The notes below the pieces were generated by a model. That model was not told the origin of the DNA, searched no databases, and saw nothing but the letters and a program-made list of their open reading frames with translations. Positions 46,970-57,625 of a stretch of 64,000 nucleotides of DNA are shown in pieces. Every line of letters starts with the position of its first letter. Position 1 is the first letter of the stretch. The DNA comes from Parasitella parasitica. Lineage: Eukaryota > Mucoromycota > Mucoromycetes > Mucorales > Mucoraceae. The position numbers and the translations under genes are program-made. The stretch is taken from the NCBI GenBank assembly GCA_025201805.1, contig MU619256.1:267225-331224 (forward strand), read 5' to 3'.

Positions 46970-48730
46970 TCATCCAATTATAGGCAGATCACTGTCATTA
47001 TCATCTTCAGAAGAAGAGGTAAAAGGACTTACAGACTCCTCATGAGCAGGGCTAGAGGATAACGTACCACTTGATAAATTCTGCAATGTGGTCTCGTTCT
47101 CATCCATGTAACATGTAGCAGCAGTGACAGGAGGCAAGCAGGCTACAGTTTTCCCGGCAGTTCTAATTGACCCTCTATGAGATCTACACGATGCTTTATC
47201 ATCTGAAGGAGAGTCTGCTTTCCGTGCAACCTTTTTCTTTCTGCCTCTGCGATTTCGCTTTAAAGAAGTTTCATTCTCGTAAACTGTGTAATCCTCTTCA
47301 TTGCTGCTATCATCATCAGAGCTCTGGTCTGTTCCACAGCCTGTTGAATCAGAATTTTGCGATTGCCATCCTCTACTTGGTATTACTCTAGGGACTATAT
47401 CCAGCTTATGGTGGTTTGATGAGACTTTCATACTCGTAGTAGTAGTAGTTGTAGCAGTAGCAGAAGATTCTTCGTAATCTGTAGTAAATGTAATTTGTCC
47501 GCTAAAATCGAAAAGGTTCGCAGCTTCGAGGATTTGATTTACTCGTTCGTCTTGCTGATCTTTTTCAATGTCAGTGTCAAGGGGTGGTTTGTGTGATCGA
47601 TGTGATGGCAGTGGCAGTGGTGGTGTTGATGATGGCGTCAGTTGATGCGATGATGATACTGGCGGTCTTAATGGCAGTATTCTGTGCAGCGCTCTCTTGT
47701 CCTGGACGCAATTTGTGCTGGTTGTGTGCGTTTGAATTACATATCTGTCTTGCTGCGTTTGAGAAGGTCTGAATTGAGCGATCTCCCTTGTGGTCGTGTA
47801 TATTTGATTTATTTCGTTTGACCTTGCAGGAATGTTGGCTGCTAGCATTCAAAAGCTGAGTTACGCACAATTCTTATATGATTGCAAGAAAATACACTTG
47901 CCTATAAAGGTTCCATGTTCGATGCTGACTGCATGTCTAAAGTTTTCTGGATCTTTTGAATTGTATTCACTGTACGACTCAAAGTACGATCCGTCCTTTA
48001 ATGCGCTCATAAAATGATCATCTAGCCGTGGTACAAAATATTTCGAATCTAATCTACCACTGCTAAGAGAAACCTGGTCGGGTAAGGCGTATTCATTCCT
48101 CATATCTGTGCTTGTTTTGATGGCGTATTTTTCAGGTTGGTAATGTGGTCCTGAAAATACAGAGATGTCCAAACGTCTCTTTTGTGTGCCAGACACTTTT
48201 GACGGAATGCATGGCTCCGGTTTCAATGTTAATGTTGTTGTTCCTTTGTGCATGTTTCTCAGGGATTGGTTTTTCGGGGCAAAAGATGGTATAACACTCA
48301 CTCGAGTTTTGTATGGTATATGTGATTGCTGGCCATTTGCTTTGTCCATGGGAGATGGAGATGAAACGGCTTTCGTTTCGCTGGACGACGTCGGCATCAT
48401 GGCAAAAGATACTGCTGGAGACTTTGTCCGTATAATGGCAGTTTTATAAAACGTATCAGCGTCTTTTGGTTGCTGCTGTTTCTGTTGCTGTTGTTGGATC
48501 ACAGTTGCTGGAGAATGGACTAATGGAGGCAAGTGGATATATAAATGATAATACTCTGCGAAATGCGAGTATTGCTGTGTATCGTGATAGAGTGCTCCAA
48601 GGTATACACATGGTTTTTCTCTACAGTTGTCATCAGATGGATGGAATGTTGGATAATAATGTCGAATGGCTTACGGTATGGTAATGTCTTTATTGTCGGT
48701 TGCTATGGTTTCGTCTATTTGAACGTTCAT
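46970..48730 (-). CDS. Disordered, basic/acidic protein of unknown function
   Basis: Minus-strand exons 48730-48675, 48620-47902, 47841-46970; 548 residues. The first exon (MNVQIDETIATDNKDITIP) was found by extending the frame upstream of 48532, where there is no ATG. Intron 2 uses a GC donor (ATAG|GCAAGT) with an acceptor at 47842. The protein has a Tyr/His-rich N-terminus (CVYLGALYHDTQQYSHF), poly-Gln, long Ser/Thr/Pro-rich stretches and, near the end, an acidic segment followed by KRNRRGRKKKVARK, a strong nuclear localisation signal. No DNA-binding fold is recognised. A nuclear regulatory role is suggested only by the signal and composition. Confidence 0.65.
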
Positions 48731-49018
48731 AACTTTTATTTCAAAGTTGTTAGTTTACAAGTGTAAAAAATGTGAATGGTTGACCCTTGAATTACCGTGC
48801 TTTCAATAGAGAAAAGGATGTTTACAAGGAATCGGCTGCTGTCAATTGAAGCATTGCAATCTAAAAAACAAGGGAAAAAAGATTGGAAATTTCAATACGC
48901 GTCAAGTTTGAGCAAACGGTAGATGCTATTGCATCATAATGTTTGCTCGATAAAAAAAGGTGTGTGTGTGTTCCATTGGTTTTCGCACAACTTCTTTCGT
49001 GTTTAATTCATATTTAAG
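48731..49018. promoter_or_regulatory. Shared divergent promoter (disordered protein / VPS29)
   Basis: Only 288 bases separate the two start codons, so both promoters overlap here. A GT dinucleotide run (48961-48970) precedes the VPS29 leader. No clear TATA element is seen on either side. Confidence 0.5.
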
Positions 49019-49658
49019 ATGGTGGTAAATGCGCATCCTTTCTACTGCAAATCATGGAAGCTAGTTTATTAACAGATATGTTTAGCTTGTTCTTGCTATT
49101 GGGGATTTGCATATTCCTCATCGAAGCTATGGCCTTCCAGAAAAGTTTAAAAAGCTCCTCGTTCCCGGAAAGATCCAAAAGATTTTGTGTACAGGAAATA
49201 CAGTTGACAAGGAGACTTTTGATTACTTGCGAACTATTGCAGGCGATACTGTTGCTGTGAAGGGCGATTTCGACGATACAGCTAGCAAGCTACCTCAGGC
49301 TAAAGTTATCACAGAAGGCGAGTTGAGGATTGGCATTATTCATGGCCATCAAATTATTCCTTGGGGAGACCCTGAAGCTTTGGACATCACAGCTAGACAG
49401 ATGGAGGTGGACATTCTATTATCTGGACATACTCATAAATTTGAAGCGTATGAATATAATGGACGATTCTTTATCAACCCTGGCAGTGCCACTGGCGCAT
49501 ACTCTTCTATACCCGATGCTACAGAGCCTATTCCTTCCTTTGTATTAATGGACATTCAAGGCAGCTCGGTTGTCACCTATGTCTACAAGTTAATAGATGA
49601 TGAAGTCAAGGTCGAAAAGCTGGAATACAAGCGTCCTGCCGATGCAAAAATGTTGTAA
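49019..49658 (+). CDS. VPS29: VPS29, retromer subunit
   Basis: Exons 49019-49024 and 49086-49658; 192 residues (human 182). The first coding exon is only 6 bases (Met-Val), joined to [20 protein letters not shown]. The metallophosphoesterase-like fold is complete: [68 protein letters not shown] and [18 protein letters not shown]. With Vps35 and Vps26 it forms the retromer core that recycles receptors from endosomes to the Golgi. As in other eukaryotic Vps29, the fold is thought to serve as a scaffold rather than as an enzyme. Confidence 0.95.
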
Positions 49659-49813
49659 TAAAAATAATCTCCCTTTCTCTCACATGTACCACTCTTACTT
49701 GTGTATGTTTCTGATTGTTCTGTCTAAAAAAAAAGTCGAGGTTTCCTTTGCTTTTTCGCCCCTTCTCCTTTTTTTTAATCTTTTATTTCTCTTTCTCAGC
49801 AGCTATATACAAC

Positions 49814-50935
49814 ATGTCATTGTCGACTTTAAAAGAGAATGGCTACATTCAAGTGGCCAAGGAGAGAGAGAACCCCCCAGTCAAGATTTACTATGAACTT
49901 CATGGCGATGGCCCTGAACATGTCGTTCTTATCATGGGTATGAGTACAAACATGTTTTTTATCGCACACTGTAACTAAAAATTACCTCAAATAGGACTAA
50001 ACTCTTCATGTTTCGCTTGGGAATTACAAACAAAATATCTGGCAGACACTGGGAAATACACAGTGCTGATTTTTGAGAATCGTGGTATGGGCCTATCCGA
50101 TGCGCCAAGGGGTCTTTACAGGTAAAAACTATTAATAATAATAATAAAAAACCCCCCATGCGAGCATCGTATTGATTGCCTGGTATGCATCTATATAGCA
50201 CTTCACAAATGGCCCAAGATGTCATTGACTTGCTGGATCATCTTGGTTGGAAAGAAAATGTGCATTTAGATGGTGTTTCAATGGGCGGTATGATCTCTCT
50301 TGAGCTAGTATCTACTTGGCCTGAAAGATTCGCATCTCTCGTTCTGACAAGCACAACTTCTGGCAGACAGATCCCTCCCGTAAGCAGCTATATATTTGTA
50401 TTTGTGCATTCATAAATTGACATGTAAGCTAATTTTACCCACACAGTTGAAAGCAATTACAACCTTAGGTAGATTAGTGTTCGTAAAAGATCCCAAGGTC
50501 AAAGTTAGTTCTGCCATAGATCTTGTGTATCCCCCTGAATGGTTATCAGCAACGCCATCCATAGATAGCCCTGAAATGGCTAAATTCGAGACCAATAGAG
50601 ACATGCTTGTGTCAATGGCTCTGGCAAGAATCGACCGTAGTAGGCCACAAACGTTAGGCGGTAACTTGGGTCAAATGGCAGCCTGCCTTCGCCATTATGT
50701 ATCTGATGAGCGACTTTTGAAGATTAGACAATCTGGGATACCAGTTTTAGTTATTACAGGAACATGGGATAACTTGGTTAATCCTCAGAACTCTTTCCAT
50801 CTGAGCAAAGTACTGGATTGCCAACTTGAGCAGTTCCAGGGTAGCGGCCATGGCTTACCGGGCGAGCAACCTGTTCGCTACAACAAACTACTAGATGAAC
50901 ATTTCTCCAGAGCAGCAGCTCCCAAGAATAAATAA
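49814..50935 (+). CDS. Alpha/beta hydrolase
   Basis: Exons 49814-49937, 49995-50121, 50199-50379, 50447-50935; 306 residues. The oxyanion-side strand is VVLIMGLNSS, then LIFENRGMGLSDAPRG, the nucleophile elbow GVSMGG (Ser111), the acid in VITGTWDNLVNP and the catalytic His in GSGHGLPGE. These fit the epoxide-hydrolase/haloperoxidase-like branch of alpha/beta hydrolases. There is no signal peptide, so it is probably cytosolic. The substrate is unknown. It follows VPS29 by about 155 bases on the same strand. Confidence 0.9.
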
Positions 50936-50972
50936 ATAATCTGTGAAAATAGAAAACAAAACGAGGTCTTTA

Positions 50973-53900
50973 TTAAATCCAAATGGCACGCTTTATCTTG
51001 TATCCCATCTTTTTAAATATGCCATCTGTCTTTTCGGCCTGATCTAAACTAATGATTGGCTTTTGAAAAACAAACTGTGTATCATGTTCATCGTGTTTGC
51101 AGGCTTTAGCAATGGCTTTGACAATGTCCTGGATCTGTTTTTTGCAGGTCTCGACTTGTCCGTCCAGCTCGCCTAAAATGTTGTATCTGACTGCCTTGAA
51201 ACTGACGGAATCGGTTCCTTCAAATGCGTCTTTTACGGCCGGAATGGTTATGTCGTTGTCTTTATGATCAATGTTGATGTCTCCGAGACTTTGATTGTGA
51301 ATACTACCTGTATTCCATCGAACATGCTCGCCGTCTTTGGAATGATTGATGATTAAACCGTAGTTTTGGTCTTCTGAGCGAGAAGCAGGCGTAAGAGACG
51401 ACAGAATATATTCGCCCATTTGAATGGAGATGATAGTGTCTAAACCGAGCCTCTTGAATTGAATTACTTTTTCCAGGGCGTAATTATAACTACAAATGTA
51501 TAGCGCCTTTTCGGTCAAGAGCAGTACCTTTTCTTGGAACTCTTTTCTGGGTGATCTGTTGTACATATATGTAAGGTCAGTATCTATGTACATGTACCTT
51601 TCATTATCATGCACACTCTATACCTTTGTTTGCCTGATTCTTCACCAGTAGGTGAAAGCAATGTCCAACCTTTAATCAGATTCTCTTCGTCAGATACGAC
51701 TATTTCACTGCTGATACCAACTATATACATCCAGGAATACTTTGTGTTAAACGCTATGCCAATCATCAACATAAACAACTTACTAGCATCGGATCGAATC
51801 TTGGCCCATCTTCTTTCAATGCCAGGCTCGGCAGACATTTTCGTACTCTGAGGCACATGTCTAAATATTTCTGATTTATGATAGCCCAAAATATAATCCA
51901 CAGTAGCCTGTCTCCAGAAATCTTTGATGGTATTAAAATAAAGTCTTGCTAATGAATTGGACGCATCGTTCATCATGCCAGTGATATTTCGTTTACCGGT
52001 TCTATGTATCAATACCACGAATATCGGTATACATGATGTTGGTGACAATCCCTCCCATTGCTTACCTCGTAAAATCACCCTTTAAGGCACTTGTACCTGC
52101 ATACATTCTGGATATCATATCGCCGTTGTTTGCCCACGCTTCGTAAAACATAATAAGCGTTTAGATATACATGTATATGTAAATAAAGAGAGAGAGAGAG
52201 AGAGATTACCATTGTTGAATATTTTTTCAAATTCATCATAGTATTTTATGCCTTGCTCTGGGTATTCGGTGATACCGAAGCGCATCAATTGCAAATTGAG
52301 TACGCTACGGCCAAATGCACTCTACACGACAAAAATCAGCACATGTGCTACAAATAAAATGATTTGTTTGTACCTGAACTACATTTGTTCGATCTAGGCA
52401 ATCCATGCAGTTCTACAACACCAATTTAGCTTCAGTTGGCATCAAACTAATGTTAATGTAACCACACGTACTGTTCTAAACACACCAGATTGTTTGCAAT
52501 AAATTATTGCCTCGCCATCAATACTAGCCGTTTCCCAGAAATATCTATCCATAATGAATTGAAGTGTCAGTAATTGATCACATTGTTGGACATTGTGCAA
52601 CGTACTGAATTCTCGAAAGGTCATCGTATAAACTTTTGCTTAATTTGCTAATATTCTCAAATTTCATCCCTTTGGTTTCTTTGTGAAAATCAAATTCGAC
52701 GTATCTATAAAGTTTTGAGCGAGTGAGTATTTGGTGATTCTGCTGACACATATCACACGTACTTAATGTTGGGGTCTGCTAATTCTTCCACATGATGTCT
52801 GTATTCTGCACCAACGATCGCCTCTCTCCCTGTTAATTCTGTCAAATTAACAATGATTTGTTTACCGTAGAGCTTTTCTTGTGTTTTGAAATGCTCGTGA
52901 AAGGCCGAATGGTTTTCTTGTTGCGATCTTTCCAAGCTTGGAACAGGGTGTAAGCTGTAAGGGGATTGGGTCCAAAACACAGGTACTGTGTAGTCGTAAC
53001 ATTGTTAGTAAAGAACGCTCGATCAGTTTGTCTGTGTGTGTATTTTACTTGATCCTCGAGTTTGAATAAACGAAGCCACATGAGTTATTCCATCTTTCCG
53101 AAAAATAACAGATTGCTCTGTCTCGACAAAATTGGCAACTTGCCCGTCTTCATTCACGCCTCTTCTTTGATATCTCATGCCTGCTCTCTCACGACTTCTT
53201 CTTGAAATCAATACAAAATCAAAGTCGTACCCATCAATTTGGCACGGTTCGATTTGCAACGTTCCCTGCATCACAGGTACTATCCATTCATCAAGCTAAG
53301 GTTACACCTTAGCATATGCCGATTTCTTCTGTCCTTTTCTTACTGTTTTTACCTTTTGAGTTACAAAATCACGAGTAAGGTGTTCATTCCACCAAAATCG
53401 TTTATCCACCTTTTTCCACATTGGAATATTGGGATCATCATATTCAGAGCTTTCTTGGCCCTTTTCGAGAGATCGTTGGAAGCTGTTTGTGATATCTAGA
53501 TACTCAATATGTAATTCAGCGACCAGCCACCCTCTTTTATATATTCATATATATATATATATATATATCTTGAACGCTGCTGCTCTTACCACAAGTATTG
53601 GAATATAAAAACATGGATCGACTAAACATTTCAGTCACTTGTCTAATTAATCTCTGCTCCAAAGCATCTTCCTCGTTATTATCGTCATCATTGTCGTTGT
53701 TTTCAAATGATGATATAGACAAGGTGGAGGCAGATGAATTTTGCGAAATGGAAGAGGAATTGGAAGGAACCAATAGACTAGGATCCGCCAAGTCTATCGG
53801 TTCCTTGTTTATTGCATCCAATACTTGTGGCTGATCAATCAATGTATCCTCATCCATCGACAATAGATCAGCACTACTCCTCTTCTTTGCAAATGTCTTT

Positions 53901-54547
53901 TTGATACGAGTCAGGAACGAGTTGGACTGTGTTAGTTGCACGGGCGGTTTTCTCTTTGCTGCTTCCTGATCCGCTTCCTGCGTTGTCGTTACTGCTTCTT
54001 GCTCGTCGTCCTTTTTTTTTTTTTATGCGCATCAATATTTGGGTTACATGAGAAAATGCCTTGCTATTGTTTACCTTTGTGTCCAACTTTTGGCACGCCT
54101 TGCAGGGATCAAAGCTCAAGCAACTCACGCCGCTTATCACATACACAGGATTCCCTAGTAAATGACCTCGACGTTGAACAGAGGATATCACGACCATGTA
54201 TTTTTCTATAAACAGAAAAAGTGGTCAGCTACACTTGACTTGAAGTCATCTTCCTGGCACTTCTTCCCACCTTTGAACCCCTCAATGAATCCAACAACAC
54301 CATAGATGTTGTACTTTTGAACAACATCTTTTGGTTCAAAAGTGTCTAGCATGATTGCTTAATTGTCATGATTGCGTTTTAATATTAAATAATGCTGTTT
54401 ACCTCTCCGAGTCATTTTATGCCCATCAAAATGGATCTCTAGAATTCTATCGTCTTTAACAAGCACAAACGAGCTTGTAGTAACATAGAGCTTAATCGTT
54501 TCGTTCTTTTCAGTTGCACCATGTGAGCTATCTGAGGTACAACGCAT
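50973..54547 (-). CDS. Sac2/INPP5F-type phosphoinositide phosphatase (SAC plus hSac2 domains)
   Basis: Minus-strand exons 54547-54403, 54345-54271, 54205-54075, 54010-53590, 53495-53353, 53295-53049, 52985-52763, 52704-52606, 52544-52472, 52412-52374, 52321-52210, 52138-52066, 52001-51784, 51720-51624, 51546-50973; 889 residues with all phases consistent. The SAC fold includes FWWNEHLTRDFVTQ, VMQGTLQIEPC, RGSIPVFWTQSPYS, the catalytic loop NCMDCLDRTNVVQ (Cys521, CX5R) and GTSALKGDFTRTGKR. The C-terminal part matches the hSac2 domain (EPGIERRWAKIRSDA, VVSDEENLIKGWTLLSP, LLLTEKALYICSYNYALEKV). Such enzymes remove the 4-phosphate from PI(4)P on endosomes. Exon 4 codes a low-complexity insert. 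The 63-base intron 51721-51783 has no stop and could be mistaken for coding sequence. Confidence 0.93.
52188..52205. repeat. (GA)n microsatellite in an intron of the Sac2-type gene
   Basis: Nine GA units within the intron between exons 11 and 12. Confidence 0.85.
53547..53568. repeat. (AT)n microsatellite in an intron of the Sac2-type gene
   Basis: Eleven AT units within the intron between exons 4 and 5. Confidence 0.88.
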
Positions 54548-55594
54548 ATTGAATGTATTGAATGTCTATAAGAAAACGTAAAGAAAAAAGAAAAGATGTG
54601 AACAGCACCGATTTTTATATTTGTACCCAGCTGCTTTGCTTGATGCAATCACGCTACTACACAACTACACAATACGCACGAAATCAAGCACTACGGTAAT
54701 TGGGAATAAATGATACGTTTCGTTGGATATCCACACAAATGTGTGTGGTTCTACACTCATGTTTTGAGCATCTTGTTCAATTAAAACGGCTCTCTATGTG
54801 ATAACTACAAGTGATCACCGTTGTATACGGAGGCTCGGGAGTTACAAGGGGGGCGCTGAGCACATTAACTATGCCTCTTAATAACTGGTTTGTCTTTCCA
54901 TTTGGTTTAGCAGGGTTTATGAGATTATGTGTCCTTTGAAATTATATAGGTTTCCTATGCCGCATTACTGCTCAAGAGAAACTCTAAACTTTTGGAATCG
55001 TATTGAATCCTCAAACAAAATCGGTGGGTGGCCTACCAACATGCATTGAAGTAGCACTCTGAATTCTAACTTTGAACAAAAATACGTACGCTAGTATTGA
55101 AAGCCAACGATATAAATGCCAATACAACGACTATACACATCAAAATCTTTTGCGTGAAATTCCATAAAACTAGGTTTGCCCAGACTTTTTTCAAATAGTC
55201 ATGCAATGTCCAATGGCACATTTTGTAACAGAATGGCACATTTTGTAACAGGCGAGTAAAATAATTGTTTTTGAAATGACAGTTGACAATGTGTATTCAT
55301 GAGGTCGTAAACTGCAAATCGTATACCATCCCTTGCTTTGCATAGGTTATAAATATAAGATAAGGAACTGTTGCAAGATGGTTGAATTTAATAATAAAAG
55401 AAAAATCATTATTTTGCTGAATCACAGAATATTATTGTTTACGTGCTAATGAATACAGATACTCTCTCACCCAAATTGTCGCATAAAAGACTAGAGCCAC
55501 TTGCATTGATTGTAGTACAGTCATGCTTATAGAAATTGGCGTTATGTCACAATCAAAATTTTGCTTTTCAAAGATCCTCTTTAAAAAAAACAAA
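54548..55594. other. Intergenic region with a 20-bp tandem duplication
   Basis: About 1 kb, AT-rich, between two divergent genes. Apart from the tandem repeat at 55212-55251, nothing is recognised. Earlier in-frame ATGs for the next gene lie at 55523 and 55544. Confidence 0.4.
55212..55251. repeat. 20-bp tandem duplication
   Basis: AATGGCACATTTTGTAACAG occurs twice without any mismatch or spacer. Confidence 0.92.
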
Positions 55595-57625
55595 ATGGAA
55601 GAATACATAATCGAGAACTACCAGGACTTCGATCCTATAATATGCTTTAATTCCATGAAATACCAAACCACAAGAGGGCTTGCAGAAGCTGAATTCGAGT
55701 CGGTCATTAACAACTTACGTAACAATGAAGACCTTAGTGTCCGATTGATAAAATGGTGTAAAAATGTGGTCGAAAATGATTTTAACGTAAGTATAATAAT
55801 ATAGCAAACATAAAAGCTTATTTGGTACTGACTTATTTCTCGAAAAGGTCATTAAGACAAACGAGGCGCTTGTATATTGGGAGCTAAAGACAAAGGCGAG
55901 AGAAGAGATCACTAAATCATTGAATAAGGCAGAAGAGAGTCTCAGTAAACGCGAACTAATTGAAATTGAAAAGAAGAATGTTTTGAAGACCGTACGTGAC
56001 AAGATGACGCTTGTGAATAAGCTAAAGAGGAAAGCAGAAACCATTGAAGCAGCAAGCCAAGAAGTAATAAATTTAGATAGAACACAATTGCTATACTTTG
56101 AAAGTTAATAATTTGTTATATTTACTTATCAATATAGGAGCAAGACCCTGTGTTGTTTGGGAGCAAGAGTGTTGGTACGATATTAAAGAATGCTGGAGAA
56201 AACGAGAGCAAAAGGTTTTGGAGTTTGAATAAGAAAGAGCAATACATGATAAGGTATTTGACTTTAGTTAGATTAATTATTAAAACCTAATGATCTGCTG
56301 TAGTTTATGCTTGAATTCGATTCTTGATCTATCTGATGAACGTGAGAGCTCTCAGAAACTATTATTTACCGATGAAGAATGGAAACTTATTGCAGGCCAA
56401 TATGGCCGTAAATTTTTTTTCAATCGTAAGAAAATGGAACAAAAAACCAAAGAAGTGAACAAGGTTTTTATTATTTTAAAGTTATTCTAAACTTTTGCTG
56501 AAATGATTTTTATTTTTAGCATTTGCGACAAGGCGACCTTGACAGGGCGTATACGGTATCTAGAAAGCTTGAACTTGATAATTTGAATGGACCAGATGAA
56601 GCATTGTATTTCATATACAGTCATATGTAAATATAAAATACAAATATATACTTGCAATGCTTACTATTTTTAATTCTATTTTAGTGTAAACCTCTACCGA
56701 AAAAGAAGAGATGTTTTAAACCCAAAGTCGAAGAAAACCCCCACAGAGTACAATTACATTACTAAAATATGGGTGAATATTTTAGAGGCATTGTTCCCTG
56801 AAGACAAGATCTATATCAAATGGTAAATATATCTTCATATCCACATCTTGATACCTTTAAACTGACCTTCATACTTTAGGGGGGAATCACATTCGGCAGC
56901 ATGCAAAGATGACTACAAAGTCGATGCCAGAATCATCGTCCAAGTGAATGGGGAAGTCAACAATCTGAGTAACATGGAGGCCTCCAGACAATTGACGAAT
57001 CAGAAAATTGACGAGGATCATCTGAAACTCATCATTGAAAGCAAGTGCGCCTTGGACAACATCATCATGAAGACCTCCTCACTCGTAGAAGAGAACTTGA
57101 ATGTTTTATTTATTCAACTTAGTGGTAATTACACATTTTGAGAGCTGATGAAATCAAATACAAAGTAACGAGCTCTTTTTGCGTTTTACTAGGCGCTCAG
57201 TGTGAGGTGAATATATTATCTCTTCTTGCACCAGGGCTATATGTTGTAAATCAATATTGCAATCTCAACATCACCAACTCCCTACCTGAGTTCGCCGATA
57301 ATGCTTCAAAGTGGTTTGCATCCCTCTTTGCGATTAAGGTCAGAACTATTATAACGTATATTTTACTTCTTTAAATCTAACGTCAATAATATTAACAATA
57401 AAGGAAAGTCTCTATAAACTTTCATCATTAGTCGAGGTAAATACTCCCAAATCCGCCACCTACAACGAGCATTTCCGTAGACACACCCACACTGATAACT
57501 TCAGTTATGCCGAATGGATAAGAAGCACCTTCTATCCCCCAAATGAAGATAACACCTCCTTTAGTCTCCCCCAGCATTTGTATGATGCACCAACCGCTCA
57601 ATCACGTAAGACCACTAAGCACTGA
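55595..57625 (+). CDS. Nine-exon gene of unknown family, nuclease-like residue pattern
   Basis: Exons 55595-55786, 55848-56063, 56138-56253, 56304-56463, 56520-56626, 56685-56822, 56880-57124, 57193-57338, 57404-57625; 513 residues, all phases consistent. Residues 65-136 form a charged, probably coiled-coil helix (REEITKSLNKAEESLSKREL). The centre is KWGESHSAACKDDYKVDARI followed about 37 residues later by KLIIESKCALD: Glu312, Asp325 and Glu363-x-Lys365 resemble the order of the PD-(D/E)XK nuclease core, with hydrophobic strands around them. The C-terminal part is LLAPGLYVVNQYCNLNI and a Tyr/His/Trp-rich tail. I do not recognise the family, and the nuclease idea rests on spacing only. Start alternatives are at 55523 and 55544; the ATG at 55595 has the best context (A at -3, G at +4). 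Confidence 0.7.

Noticed and set aside
53936-54211. Plus-strand frame of 91 codons opposite the Sac2-type gene
   Set aside because: Shadow of exons 3 and 4 of the phosphatase, with no motif.
30990-54547. A trafficking gene cluster (SEC17, arrestin, VPS29, Sac2 phosphatase)
   Set aside because: The genes are interspersed with unrelated ones over 23 kb on both strands; shared theme is likely chance given how common such genes are.
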